Below are positions 51,712 to 63,270 of a DNA stretch of 64,000 nucleotides, in pieces; positions within the stretch are counted from its first letter, which is position 1; each line of letters begins with the position of its first letter. The DNA is from Dendrolimus kikuchii. Its lineage: Eukaryota; Arthropoda; Insecta; Lepidoptera; Lasiocampidae. The stretch is from assembly GCA_019925095.2 (NCBI GenBank), contig CM034388.1:4982501-5046500 (forward strand), written 5' to 3'. The translations under genes and the position numbers were made by a program. The notes under the pieces are model-generated. The model did no database searches and was not told the origin of the DNA. It saw only the letters and a program-made list of their open reading frames with translations.

Positions 51712-52643
51712 ATTTTTTTTTAAGGCGGGGGAAATGCTATTTACGCACAATACCGGGTCCTTTGCAAGGGATTAGACCATAGTTGATCATGGAGGCTTTT
51801 CCCTTAATTTAAGGGCCAAGCCAAACAGTAATCAACCGGCTTGTGTGGAGACTCCGAGAAGTTGCACTGGCAACAACCACTACCCACTACAACCACCCTC
51901 CTCCCATGTGCCCCGCGCTTTTTATGTAGGAAAGGCTGAGACTTAGAACGTAGTTACGCCCAGTCCGATCCAGCGCAAAAAGTGCCTGAATGTGCCCCGG
52001 GAATCAGAACACATCCACTTCGTCAACGGGGGTGATGAATCCTTTGCTCCCTTGATAGCTAAAGGCCCCCGAAGCGGTATTATTCAGTCATGCGCATACC
52101 TGCGTCTCCGGATGCCAGCCAACCGCCGGCGTCCGCGTGGAGTCGCATTAGCACGCGCAATAATACTCCCTTCCCTATCTCGTTCGGCGGCCTCTTTGAG
52201 AGACACTACCGTCTCACAAAAAGTAACCGCAGCCCCCTAGGTATCGCTGCTATGCAGCATGGCTTTCACCAGACTGCAGAGCGAGTCGATCGCTCCTACT
52301 TGTGTCTCGAGTTCGAAACGCTGCGGCGCCCATGCCGCGCACTCGACTAGCGTGTGAAACGCCGTGTCGGGTGCGCCGCACTGGCGGCATTCCGGGGAAG
52401 GCAAGCAGCCCACAATGTGACACAGATACTTATCGAAACACCCGTGTCCGGTAAGTATCTGTGTCATCCTGAAGGTCAGGGTTCCGCTTTCGCGGGTGAC
52501 CCATTCCATCAGCTGCGGCCTGATTGCCTCCACCGTGTAGTCGCCGGCCGCAGGGTTTTCCAGCTCTTGAGACCAGATGGCAAGCATGGAGTCGGTTTCC
52601 CGCTTCCTGATCGCCTCGATTTCGACCTGGCAGAAGACCAGGC
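51712..52643 (-). mobile_element. R1-clade LINE, 5'-truncated, 14-bp TSD
   Basis: The direct repeat CTGCGTGAAACGGC at 51698-51711 and 52644-52657 brackets a 932-bp insertion. It has about 370 bp of 3' UTR, poly(A), and the last 186 codons of the RT protein. R1 elements characteristically make about 14-bp duplications, but this one is not in rDNA. Confidence 0.93.
52084..52643 (-). pseudogene. R1-clade RT protein C-terminus with one nonsense codon
   Basis: The frame encodes GTLTFRMTQILTGHGCFDKY then the family CCHC motif C-x2-C-x7-H-x4-C (CRQCGAPDTAFHTLVEC). A TAG at 52239-52237 interrupts it, in the place of a Trp in relatives. The same frame continues (AAVTFCETV..KEAAERDRE) to a basic end RRRRYAHD and TGA at 52086-52084. 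Confidence 0.88.
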
Positions 52644-52863
52644 CTGCGTGAAACGGCCTATAACATCCCAGATGATAAGTAGGATTATACTATACTTATA
52701 TATTCGGAATCAATGTTGACATTCACTTTTGCACAAAAGAACAAGAGAGTAAATTATGATAACAGCTGGTTAATAAATTTTACATATAGGTACCTATTAT
52801 CAAAATTATTTGCTTACTTTAAATGACTATTATCTCTTTATAATTTACAGATTTGTTTTTAAA

Positions 52864-52909
52864 TACTATAAATTACCACAATGTTCACACATTGTGGTGA
52901 TTTATAGTA
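52864..52909. repeat. Hairpin, 21-bp arms, 4-base loop
   Basis: TACTATAAATTACCACAATGT, loop TCAC, then the inverse with one mismatch. Too short and AT-rich to call a microRNA. Confidence 0.75.
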
Positions 52910-52924
52910 ACGTTTAATTGTGTT

Positions 52925-53090
52925 GGAGATCTGCCACGATATCTTTCCTTCAACTTTACCAGTGACCACAAGTCTCTAGGTCTGGGTTCCTCCGGCCTGT
53001 GCGGCCAAAGTACTTCAGTACCCGTTGTCGACCTACTGCGGATCTTAATGAACCTCTGGTGATCTCCAATCTCGACTTCTTGATTTTTTT
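52925..53090 (-). pseudogene. Scrap of a second RTE-type LINE (YFG..RR, RGRSPT block)
   Basis: Minus-strand frames, with shifts, give VLKYFGRTGRRNPD, LVVTGKVEGK-like and RGRSPT pieces of an RTE-type protein end. Differs from the copies with the (TATG)n tail. Confidence 0.55.
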
Positions 53091-53109
53091 ATATTTAAAT
53101 TCATTTTAT

Positions 53110-53345
53110 TCTAATGATATGGATTCGATTCTTGGTCGGGAAGGATATACCACTTAGGCAGAGTTCTGACCCAAAGTGCATATTGCTACCACATATTGAT
53201 TGTTAACCAAAAAATCATGACCAAGCTTGCACATCGAAGTAACCGGTGTGTGAAACTCGCCGTTCCAGGACAAGCGTAACCGATATACTTCTAGAATCTA
53301 TAAAATCAGGATACCCGCTCAGTAGTAGAATGTTTATGGCTTGGT
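53110..53345 (+). mobile_element. SINE-T2 body, headless
   Basis: GATTCGATTCTTGGTCGG, GTGCATATTGCTACCACA, CACATCGAAGTAACCGGTGT and the end CTCAGTAGTAGAATG follow the order of the 50305 copy. Confidence 0.6.
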
Positions 53346-53349
53346 ATTA

Positions 53350-56070
53350 TTAGTTTGTAGGTAAGTTCTTTTTTTTTGTCGCCCGGTCTCTCCATCTTAT
53401 GGCATGACGGAGTTATCCTTTCTTTATATTTATTGCTTTCTTTATTACATGCATTAACTTAAATTTTTACTACTTATTCTGGAACAAAATAAATCTTTGC
53501 TACTTGGGATTTGTAGGAAAGTTAGAGGAAGGGACATTTACGACTTTCTCCACATCTAGGACTTAAATAAAAAATAATTAAATAATAGTAGGTATGTAGG
53601 ATCCTTGATTAAATATACACAATTTATACGCTTCATTTATTTCGTCTCTTGATATGGATGGATTGATTGTACCAGTGAGCCCTGTACACTACCTCGATGA
53701 GCGGCGACGTTCTTACTACAGACTACATGTTCTTACTGATTACCCGTATATATAAAGTACTCTGTGTTGATGTTAAAAGCAATCTTCGCGCGTGTTCACC
53801 TAAAATGATCAGTCGGGAAAATGAACGTACTTGCTTCGTACATAATAATATCGTAGTATCTTATAAGATTGTTTAGTAGTCCGGTTAGCGGACGCCTAGC
53901 AATATCCTAATAATATAGTAATAAAATTACATACTCGTCCTTATATTTTAATGTTAATGTAGTATTTTAAAGTTACAATTCTTCCCGATGTACCGAGCAG
54001 TAGACCAATTTAACAAGCGTCGAAAGGGTTATGAATCGTGTGGTCGGGGCATAGGCTGATTAAAACTAGTAAGGAAAGGGTAGAAATTGCACCACTTGAG
54101 AGACAATATTAATTTATATTACGTCCTACTATGAGAAAATTTATGTTACAAAGTAAATATTGTTGGTATTACTAACATCGTGTAACTGTAAGCGGAACAG
54201 AGCTAAAAATGTATAACTAGCAACACTGCCATTTTCGTTTGCGAATAAAGTTCAATATAGGTTATTTATGCGTCAGAAACCAGTCTCACACTTTTCTGCG
54301 CAAACGAATACTGCCAAGGCCCTTTTTCCACGGCCGTCCAATTCTGCGGGAACGGTTTTTTACTCGGTCGTGCAAAAATCACTGACGCCCAGATTATTCA
54401 ACGCTTTCGTGAAGTAAACGCCCAAAGTCCTTAAAAAGGTTTCAATGGCGAAAACCCGAGACTTTGAACTTTAATTTTTTTACCTTACAGTAATCGCACG
54501 AGTATGATTATTATTAACGAGGAGAAGCAGAAAAGGACAAAAATTTATTACCTTTCGGTAGGCCTTTGGGTCAAAAGCAGTAGACTTCAAACAAGAAACT
54601 TTTACATCATCAATTTTTTTCAACTACCTTCAAAAATGTTAAAAATGAAATTAAACTTTAAAAACCAATTTAATAACAAAAAATCCTTTAAAATTAAGAG
54701 AAAGATTTATTTTATTATTATTTATTTAAAACATTCGAAACACCCATGATAGTCCTTATTAACCCAAAGGTCTGTTAAAAGGTTTTAAACTTTGAATTAT
54801 GATAATTTTCACTATATCTCAGATCCATATAAAGTTTTGATATAAACAACAAATATAGTATATAAGCAACTACATTTAATAAGCATATGAACACAAATCG
54901 TAGAGATTTCATGAATAAATTAAGATTATTTTTCACACTCGACGATCTTGTTCCATGTTAAGTCAAGAAAGACAAATTTCTTTTGTTTTTGTTGGCACTG
55001 TTGCTTGGTCATACACAAGCAAAAACCTCAAACATACGCTCAGAGACAAACTATTAAAAGGTGGTAACTTGAAATTAGTAGCAATGGTTAAAATTGGGGT
55101 ACTTAGAATAGTACCCTGGGCGTTCATTTGACGAAATTGGATTTGGTGGTGGGCTATATGTAATTACTATTTCATTGAAGTCCTTTTTTAAGGACTGTGG
55201 GCGCCAGGAGGCCAGATCTAGCTTTTTACTGGACAGTGTCATCTAGTAAAAATTCGAACGGATTGGTTTTCTGTTGCATACCGCAAACAGGATATCGTGT
55301 GACTGCTAGTACTGAAATACGTACACTGCTAAATGGTGAACGGGATGTTGTGGTGGGAAACCAGACTAAGCCTTAAAATTGATAACCCAACAGCGTCAAT
55401 GCGTTAACTCAAACACAATTCATTTAAATGCTATGCTGTGAATGAGTTATATGAGATACAAGGCACCGCGTCGCTGTAATCCGTGGGTGTTGCTTAGCCT
55501 AGAGTGCAGTGGCGCAGGTAGGTCCTCGACGTATTCAGACAGCACTTCTAAATCAAATTTAATAATCTTTATTGCAAACTAAGTGTTGCATTAGTCTCAC
55601 ATATTGTATAATCAAAAGTAGCATTTAATTATTAATATTAAGTTGGCATTTAATAACCTCGAAATGTTTATGTCTCCTAATCTACTAACGTACAAAATTG
55701 TTACAACTTGCAACGGTGTAATATTTTAATGGGGATTAAAAAAAATTACCCTGTGATTTTATATTTTTATTATGTGAAATAGGGTATTTTAAGAAACTAA
55801 TTTGAATATTTTTGTATTTAAAGTTTAGTTTCTTTTAATTCGATATTATTAGTTATACCTTTGATGACGGCACAGCAGACAATTTTACCTTCTTAATTTT
55901 CTTTGCCTGTAAAACGAAACTAATAAACCTACTAATCTTAGTAGCCTGTCATTACTCATAACTCTTCAAATAAAGTTCTTCTTTCTTTCTTTCTTTACTC
56001 ATTAGATATCGTAACTTTTGAGTGATGCTGGACTGAAGGGAATTTTGTTCCAACACATTATTTGGATATT
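53350..56070. other. Unassigned DNA upstream of SMIM12
   Basis: No gene recognised. A LINE-like tail TTCTTCTTTCTTTCTTTCTT lies at 55978. The 81-codon AT-rich frame at 54504-54749 is not credible as protein. A 5' UTR exon and promoter for SMIM12 could lie here or in 56356-56700. Confidence 0.4.
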
Positions 56071-56082
56071 AGTGTGTAAACT

Positions 56083-56343
56083 ATGTGTGGGCGTAACTAT
56101 GTTCTAAGTCTCACGCTCTTCTTACCATAAGCGCAGGTCATATGGGAGGAGGGTTTTAGTGGAAGTATTGACCCATGGGTGACCTCTCCACATAGAGGGA
56201 GGTACCTTGTTGAGTCTCCACACATGCCGGCGATTGACTCTGGTGGCTGCGCTATCTTCAGTGGCTTACCTGTCATCGCTTTAATCTAATCCCTTGCAAA
56301 GGACCCGGTAGTGTGCAAAATGCAATTTCCCCGCCTTAAAAAA
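56083..56343 (+). mobile_element. R1-clade LINE 3' UTR insertion, 12-bp TSD
   Basis: AGTGTGTAAACT at 56071-56082 and 56344-56355 brackets it exactly. It matches the 3' UTR of the copies at 50747 and 51712 (reversed) and ends CCCCGCCTTAAAAAAA. Inserted about 375 bp upstream of the SMIM12 start codon. Confidence 0.9.
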
Positions 56344-56708
56344 AGTGTGTAAACTCACCGGCGCAGTAAATTGAGTTAACGCCTTTGCGCGTCACAGCGT
56401 CATGCCTAGATAAGTCAAGTGTCAACTATTAAATTTTTTGAATTTGAAGTTTGATTTCAGAATTTACAAAAAAGAATTGCGAAAACAATTCAATAAAAGC
56501 TTATAAATAAAAGTTACTATAATATAATTAGTATTTAAAAGTGTTCTGTGTACTTCTTATAAATGTACGTTTAGTGTAATTTTTAATATTATTACATTTG
56601 ATCGGTGTTTTCTGTTAACAAGATCAATACTTATTTATCTTTGAAAGTATTCTGAATAGAAAATACAATGTATGTGTTTATCTGTCAATATATTTATTAT
56701 TATTCTTG

Positions 56709-56717
56709 TTATTTCAG
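56709..56717 (+). promoter_or_regulatory. Splice acceptor immediately before the SMIM12 start codon
   Basis: TTATTTCAG directly precedes ATG, so the start codon opens its exon. It implies an upstream non-coding exon, not located. Confidence 0.6.
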
Positions 56718-58076
56718 ATGTGGCCAATAATAATGCAATTTTTAAGAAGTAATGCTCCTTATATTACTTTGCCAATAGCGGCTGTGGTGGGAGTTATTGG
56801 TTATAACCTAGAAAGTCTTCTCTCTGATAGATATACACCTTATAATAGTAAGTAGATTTTGTTTTCTATTTATATCTATTATTTATTATCATCTAATACA
56901 AGGGGTTAGGTTAAGTTCCACAATATCCAGGCATCACTATCTTGATTGTTTAGAAGATGTGTCTCCAAGGTTATTGTAGGTATTTGTTCTCCTTTCTTTT
57001 ATCTTTTCCACTCATTTCAGGTCAGCACAGCCATTTCATTCCATATTTATAGTACTCATCCTTTGTTCTTGCATATGTGCACCATATCACAATACATCAT
57101 GATTGTCTTTCTCACAATCCGTAGGCCTCTTTTTGGCCTCTCGTTTTTTTTTCAATTCAATTTATTAGGCTTTCCAACTACTGTTACAATGGAATGCTTA
57201 AATATACATGGTAATGGTCTTATACTGTAATGTACTGTGTTACAGGCAAACATGACTTGCTTAATATAAATGAAATTATAAAATTATAAACATGCTGTTT
57301 AAACATAAACTACTGGAATGGACTGTATAAATGATGGAGAACATGATGCATTTTTTTGATTTCTTGTCTCTTTGTTCGATATTCACATAAAAACTACTGG
57401 ACCAATTTAAATGCAGTTTTCGCTGATTGACAGCAAATTCTTAGACTTAAAATCTGCTCTAGTTTTTATCTCGGGAATCATGCGGGAATGTTTTAAAAAG
57501 GCCAGATTGAAAAAAAAAATTAATTCCAATGGAGGTTCTTCACTGGTGGATAGCAAATTTTATCTAATAAAGTGTGTGATATCTTTTGTCCCGGGAATCC
57601 CAGGTTTGAAGTTGATTGGATGAATTAAAATTAGCTTATTTAAATACAGTTTCCACTAGTCACTAGACCAATAGCTTACATTTTTTTTTAATGGTGTGTC
57701 CCAGGAAGTCTGGGAATTTCATGTTAAGCATAGACAAAGTCACGGGCCATTCTAGTATACTATAGAATCTTCTCATTATATATTTAATTAAATGCATTTT
57801 ATATATCTATCTCTATCTTAATATCAGATTAAATTTAGTTTTTACTTTTTAGTTGCTATTAAAAATTGCATTCAGCAACTATAGTGCAGGTACTTTTTTG
57901 TAAATGAAATACTATATTAAGATAATATGTTTTTAATTTCAGAACCAATTCAAGACCAGAGAGTTGAAAGGTTGATTGATGAAAACATATTGAAAGATCC
58001 AACGAATGTAAAAAAATTAAAGTATCAAGAAAATGTTTTAGGAAAGAATGTTTCACCATCTTTAGAGAAGAATTAG
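56718..58076 (+). CDS. SMIM12: SMIM12 homologue, two coding exons, 87 residues
   Basis: Exon 56718-56847 encodes MWPIIMQFLRSNAPYITLPI and on to NLESLLSDRYTPYN; exon 57943-58076 finishes with the charged tail ending SPSLEKN and TAG. The 1,095-bp intron is phase 1 with GTAAGT and TTTAATTTCAG. MWP at the start, the APY.T.P motif, one membrane helix (about residues 14-31, rich in I, V, A and G) and a basic/acidic tail match small integral membrane protein 12, about 92 residues in vertebrates. Its function is not established; it is a single-pass membrane protein conserved in animals. TTATTTCAG abuts the ATG, so a 5' non-coding exon is expected upstream. The frame is intact. Confidence 0.93.
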
Positions 58077-58400
58077 TTTGTAATACATTTTTCTTAGCAG
58101 TATCATGGAAGAAGAATGTTGAGGAATGACAATAGTTCAGTAAAAAATGTGGTTATTCTGAAAAAGCCCTTAAATTCTATTAGAATATGCCCCAAGATGC
58201 TATTTAACATGTTCACAGTGGCACTGGTTTATCTGCACTTTCCATTCCTGCGGTATGGGGCCTTTTAGACCTTGTACTTAACTACAACTGTGGCAGCATC
58301 AAGTCTAGTGAGCCCTGTAATGTTTATAAACTAAGATGCATTATTGGCTTTATATAAAAGTTTATAGATTTTTTTGTGTTGTGTGGTACTAGGTCAAGGT

Positions 58401-58406
58401 AATAAA
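58401..58406 (+). terminator. Candidate polyadenylation signal of SMIM12
   Basis: AATAAA lies 325 bp after the stop and just before a SINE-A copy (58426). Plausible, not proven. Confidence 0.4.
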
Positions 58407-58425
58407 TACCATATTAAGGTAGATA

Positions 58426-58650
58426 GCCAGGTGATAGGGCATTTTCCCGACTGGATGGCTACCACCCCTGGTCTAAAGTATGTTGCCATAACAACCTTGG
58501 GTTGTGTTCCGGCATTAGTGACCAGGTTCCAGTTTGACTTAAGAGAGCAGCAGAGCATTTGTTGCAACTTTGCTGTTGCAAATGTCCATAGGTGATGGTA
58601 ACCGCTTTCCATCAAGTGGGCCGTCTGCTGATCTCCAGCAATAAAAAAAA
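58426..58650 (+). mobile_element. SINE-A copy, 5'-truncated, downstream of SMIM12
   Basis: From CCAGGTGATAGGGCATTTTC to CCAGCAATAAAAAAAAG. Confidence 0.85.
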
Positions 58651-58654
58651 GATA

Positions 58655-59235
58655 TACCATGGATTTATAGTATATCTTATATTTGTCAGACTTATACACT
58701 GAACCTGTCAAGTCAAGTTACACCCTTTGCACCACAGAGAAGTCTGTTTTCTTAGATGCACCGCAAGTGAGACACGTTCGCGGAAAATTAGACCCTACTT
58801 ACCAGGGAATGTGTTAAGCTGAAAGGACAAATCTATACATATATCATTAGACCTGTGAGATGTAAAAATAACATACAAGCGATACCAATTTTCTACCAAA
58901 TGGAAGGTAATTGTTTGAAGAGTAAGAGAAGAATGAGACCTGTGTCATAAGTTAACACTGGTGCTGTAATTGTTATACTATATTCGTTTTCCATGACTAA
59001 AGTCGTTGTTATTGATTTTAGGATACAATGATAAGTATGTAAATATGTTGTTATTTTAATGAAGTTATTTTTCGCATGACTGTCTTTTATTTATACAGTA
59101 CAAGTGGCCGACCGCGACTTTTGTGCGGTTGCCAATGACGTCTGCCCGCTACTGGGTTAGTGTAACCGGCAATGACGCGTATTATACGCCTTCCTAAGAC
59201 AAATAACAGAGACGTTTTTATTTGACGCAATTACA
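58655..59235. other. Unassigned DNA
   Basis: Nothing recognised. GTGGCCGACCGCGACTTTTG (59104) is slightly GC-rich. Confidence 0.4.
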
Positions 59236-59237
59236 TT

Positions 59238-59552
59238 TATTTATTTTTTATTGCAGGAGTTCAGAAGACAGGCAGACGGCCCACTTGATGGAAAGCGGTT
59301 ACCATCGCCTATGGACATTTGCAACACCAAAAGTGCTACAAATGCGCCGCTGCTCTCATAAGGGAATCTGGAACCTGGTCACTAATGCCGGAATACAACG
59401 CAAGGTTGTTATGGCGACGTACTTTAGACCAGGGGTGGTAGCCATCCAGTCGGGCAAATGCCCTACCACCTGGCTTTGGGTTGTTTTGTCGCCTCTTACG
59501 ACAGGCCGCTTGGCCGCAGGAAATTGTATTCTCTCTCCGTTCCTGCACGAAT
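59238..59552 (-). mobile_element. SINE-A copy, full length
   Basis: From TTTTTTATTGCAGGAGTTCA to TCTCCGTTCCTGCACG; clean. Confidence 0.9.
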
Positions 59553-59609
59553 GAAACATATCATTATGATTTGACAAATTTAAGCAATATGTTTATACAT
59601 ACAATGTAT

Positions 59610-59785
59610 ATGTGTATAAAACTGAACACATAAACCGCTGGACCCATTTTGATTTTTTTATGTTTGTTTGAATGGGTCCCTGAATGGTTTAGAGTCACAA
59701 TAGGATCTGGTAGGCAGCACTGCATATGGGTTGTAGATTTTTATTTTTTCAGGGCAGAGCAACAACTGCCGGGTCCACTGGTATG
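59610..59785 (+). repeat. Helitron-like repeat unit related to 13255-13690
   Basis: CCGCTGGACCCATTTTGATT, GAATGGGTCCCTGAATGG and the end GCAACAACTGCCGGGTCC. Confidence 0.5.
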
Positions 59786-60212
59786 TTTATAATTGACTGC
59801 CAATGTGTTTCAAGTTTCATCAATATCTGTTCAGTAGTTTTTGCTTGAAAGTGTAAAAAACATCTATCCTCACAAAGTTTCTCTTTTAAGATAAAACATT
59901 AAATAATGAATGTTAGTGAAATTACAGCTATCATGACTGTCTTTTATTTTTACAGTATTTATGTAGGCATAATTATTGATCAATATATTATTATTATTTT
60001 ATGGCCACAAAAAATATATATGTACAAAATATAAATGATTTGAATACATTAATAGGGGGATGCCATCAAGGGTATTGAGCTATTGCGAAATCATGTAAAA
60101 GAAAACTGGCTGAGACAAATAAAATATAATGAGATATATAGATAACTCTTTATTGTACACCAAAGTATAGATAACAAAAGTAGAAAAATACATGAGAGTA
60201 CTTTTATGGCTA

Positions 60213-60473
60213 CGTTCCATTAGAGACTCACAACGATCAACGACCACCTTCACAACCGCAATTTTTCCCGTTTCACTTGCTTGCCGGCGTTACAAACGTA
60301 AACCCAAGTGGAAAGGTTATTCGACCCACCTCTTGACATGGGTCGTTGTGAGCGTTGTGTGGTCGAAAATGGTGATGTCATTAGTGACGTTTTCGCCACG
60401 ACCACAACGACCGCGGTCGCCTTGTGGAACGGCTAACGGAGTATTTTGGGCGTTGTGTGCTACTAATGGAACA
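60213..60473 (+). mobile_element. M2 MITE, best preserved copy
   Basis: CGTTCCATTAGAGACTCACA at the start and GTGCTACTAATGGAACAC at the end. The inside has GACCACAACGACCGCGGTCG. About 260 bp, no coding capacity. Confidence 0.78.
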
Positions 60474-60931
60474 CGCTGAAATATATAGTATTATCTATGG
60501 ATAGTCACAACTGGCGTCCCCATCGCTTAAAAGGCGATATCTTCCAGGAAATTCTTGGTAGGGGTCAATAGATTTTTAATACTGATGGTGTTTGCAGTCT
60601 ATAAATAATGATGAATGATAAATACATTACGATGATAATGAGGCACTCTGTTTATTTTTCCTTGTTATGTAATAATGATCGCTATCATATTATTAATTTT
60701 TACTGATAATTTGCAAGAATCACATTCTAGAGCCATACGAAACGAATGCTCCAGTTGATTATCAGTAATATTGTAAAGCCCAAAACATCTCGGAAAATTG
60801 AGAATACATTTTAATTTGTTCAGACTTGTTGTTAATACAATAAAACCACGTTTTGACGGATTTAAGCGTGGTTTTTTATTTGATTTTTAATTTTTATGCC
60901 GACGGCCACTTTTCAGCCGTCATAAAATAGG

Positions 60932-61413
60932 TACCTACGCTCGCGTATGGAAGCGAGAGTTGGGTATGGAAGAAAGAGCATGAAAGTAGAGTAAACGCGG
61001 TCGAGATGCGAGCACTGCGCAAAATCTGCGGAGTGACGCTCGCGGACCGCGTTCGTAATACCGAAGTAAGAAAGAGAGTTGGTCTGAAAGAGAGTGTCGG
61101 GGTGAAGGTAAGGAAAGGAATGCTCCGGTGGTTCGGGCATGTGGAAAGAATGCATGATGAAAGAATGACTAAACAGATATACAATGCAAAAGTGGATGGA
61201 TGCAGAAGTCGTGGAAGGCCACGACACACCTTCCATGATCAAATTGATCGTGTACTAGCAGAAGGTGATGTCAGGAGCCTTAAGAACAGACGAGCTTGCA
61301 TGACAAGAGTTATGAATGTCAAAGAGGCAAGTGAGGTGTGTAAGAATAAGCCTAAATGGCACTCTGTTGTTCGTGCCTACCCCGCAAGGGAACTAGCGTG
61401 AAGTTATGTATGT
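60932..61413 (+). mobile_element. RTE-clade LINE, 5'-truncated, 10-bp TSD
   Basis: The frame through 61401 encodes the last RTE residues (EMRALRKICGVTLADRVRN to the YPARELA end) and a short (TATG) tail. ATAAAATAGG at 60922-60931 and 61414-61423 is the target duplication. Protein nearly identical to the copies at 440 and 16901, so recent. Confidence 0.9.
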
Positions 61414-61681
61414 ATAAAATAGGAAATTATATATAGTATTTTATCTATGATAGGAAAGTAGCCGTCATCATGTAAGACAGACGTAGAGTGACAATAATAA
61501 ATGAATGAATCTTTATTTGTAAAAATAAAGGTGATAGTCGTACATAAAATGGTAACAAAGTCAAATGGTCTTACTGTATTTAACCAACACACGGTCATAC
61601 AAATATTTCACAATCTAAAAAATAATAATTATTATTTTTTACGATTATTTTACAATCTAATAAAACATCACAACAATTTAT

Positions 61682-61992
61682 TATCCGTGCAGGAACGGAG
61701 AAAGAATACAATTTCCTGCGGCCGGGCGGCCTGTCGTAAGAGGCGACAAAACAACCCACAGCCAGGTGGTAGGGCATTTGCCCGACTGGATGGCTACCAC
61801 CCCTGGTCTAAAGTATGTCGCCATAACAACCTTGAGTTGTGTTCCGGCATTAGTGACCAGGTTCCAGTTTCCCTTAAGAGAGCAGCAGCGCATTTGTAGC
61901 ATCTTTGGTGTTGCAAATGTCCATAGGTGATGGTAACCGCTTTCCATCGAGTGGGCCGTCTGCCTGTCTGCTGAACTCCAGCAATAAAAAAA
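61682..61992 (+). mobile_element. SINE-A copy, full length
   Basis: From TATCCGTGCAGGAACGGAGA to CTGAACTCCAGCAATAAAAA; clean, with poly(A). Confidence 0.92.
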
Positions 61993-62189
61993 AAATAAAA
62001 AAATCTAAATTTATAAAAAACAATTCGATTAATGTTAACGTTGTTGTTTAGCCTACCCCCAACTCGTCCATTTTAAAGATTTAATATTTATTTATGGTTA
62101 TTATTTACTCCATGGTAGTAGCTTGAAGAGAAGCAACGCAAGAATCGCTTCAGTGACATGCCTATTAGCTCTAGTAATTTTATATAAAA

Positions 62190-62695
62190 AAAGAGAAATT
62201 TATCAATCAATTTGGGGTGTGTACCTACTAGTCTTGGGTATAAAATATACCAGGGGTCGCCACGAAAAAATGTCATTATTCTCATTGATATGTAAAAAAT
62301 ACCTTTGTTATTTCCGTAATTACATTTGTTGAATAAATATTTTTTTCTATAAAATGTGCGGACCGTGGTGCGGCGATGGTCATTTCATTACTTAAAACGG
62401 ACCCCGTGCGAAAGTAATTGGTGACCCCTAATATATACTATTGGCGATAAACTTACAAAAATACTTTGTTTATAATACTTTTTATTTCGTGGCAATAACT
62501 GGAATGAAGTTCTTTATCGCACGTTGCTCGGCGGATGGGAGCTAGACGAAAAAGTAACAGAAAAGAAAAATGCTGACTGCTGCCTATTATTATACAATTT
62601 TGAACTTTAATGCAAAGTAATAAGACCTAGAATAATATCCATTAGCGTATCCGCGGTTTTGAAAATTGAAGTTTTTGTAATTGCCCTTATTACTA
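62190..62695. other. Unassigned AT-rich DNA
   Basis: Nothing recognised. Confidence 0.4.
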
Positions 62696-62702
62696 TACAA
62701 TT

Positions 62703-62790
62703 TCTTCGATGACTTCCGATGGCGTCCGATGGCCTTCCATGGTCTTCGATAGCCGTCGATAGTCTTCAATGGTATCGATGGTCTTCAAAA
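62703..62790 (+). repeat. Degenerate tandem TTCGATGGTC-type repeat
   Basis: CTTCGATGACTTCCGATGGC and later TCGATGGTCTTC units, period about 10-12 bp, about eight units with drift. Confidence 0.75.
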
Positions 62791-62794
62791 CTCT

Positions 62795-63170
62795 ATTCTA
62801 ACCAGGCGTCCCAAAGTTAACTCATAAGTTTTTATTCATATTTCCTGTAATACTACTTCACAGTCTGTCACCGAACATAAAGCATTTCCACCTCGTAAAC
62901 AAAACTGGAGATATTATTGTTCATCTACCCCTATGACAAGCAGGCGTGATAGTGCGCATATGTAATAAATAAATAATAAATATATTTTTTGAGTAATATA
63001 TAAAACCCAATTGGAAGGATAATTCGATGTTATTTGTATTTTCCTCATGACAAAGAGCGTAGATATTCAACAAATCAGAATAATTAAACTACATATGACT
63101 TACCGTGACTTAGCTCGCATAAGCTTCGACTCTTCCAGAGAAATGTTTTAATAATGTTCAAATAGATAAA
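62795..63170. other. Unassigned AT-rich DNA
   Basis: Nothing recognised. Confidence 0.4.
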
Positions 63171-63173
63171 AAA

Positions 63174-63270
63174 AACCGTGGCAGCTTAGCGGTTAGCATG
63201 CACGACTTAAGCAGTTTTTCTGACCTAATGTGCATATTTTTAAGATCACAACGTGCTGACGGTGAACTTT
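63174..63270 (+). mobile_element. SINE-T2 fragment
   Basis: GTGGCAGCTTAGCGGTTAGC, CTGACCTAATGTGCATATTT and CAACGTGCTGACGGTGAA follow SINE-T2 order, with an inner deletion that removes the B box. Confidence 0.6.

Larger units (their letters stand above)
60839..62185 (+). repeat. X family repeat, copy 3, apparently split by RTE and SINE-A
   Basis: The first part 60839-60931 (AATAAAACCACGTTTTGACG.., with GGCCACTTTTCAGCCGTC) and the last part 62035-62185 (CGTTGTTGTTTAGCCTACCC.., GAGAAGCAACGCAAGAA) are the two ends of the X order seen at 22437. RTE 60932-61413 and SINE-A 61682-61992 lie between. Confidence 0.65.

Noticed and set aside
54504..54749. 81-codon Lys/Asn/Ile-rich frame
   Set aside because: Composition follows local AT richness and no motif is present.
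22030..62000. CRISPR-like array from the many similar ~300-bp blocks
   Set aside because: The blocks are dispersed, in both orientations, poly(A)-tailed and far too long; they are SINE copies in a eukaryotic genome.
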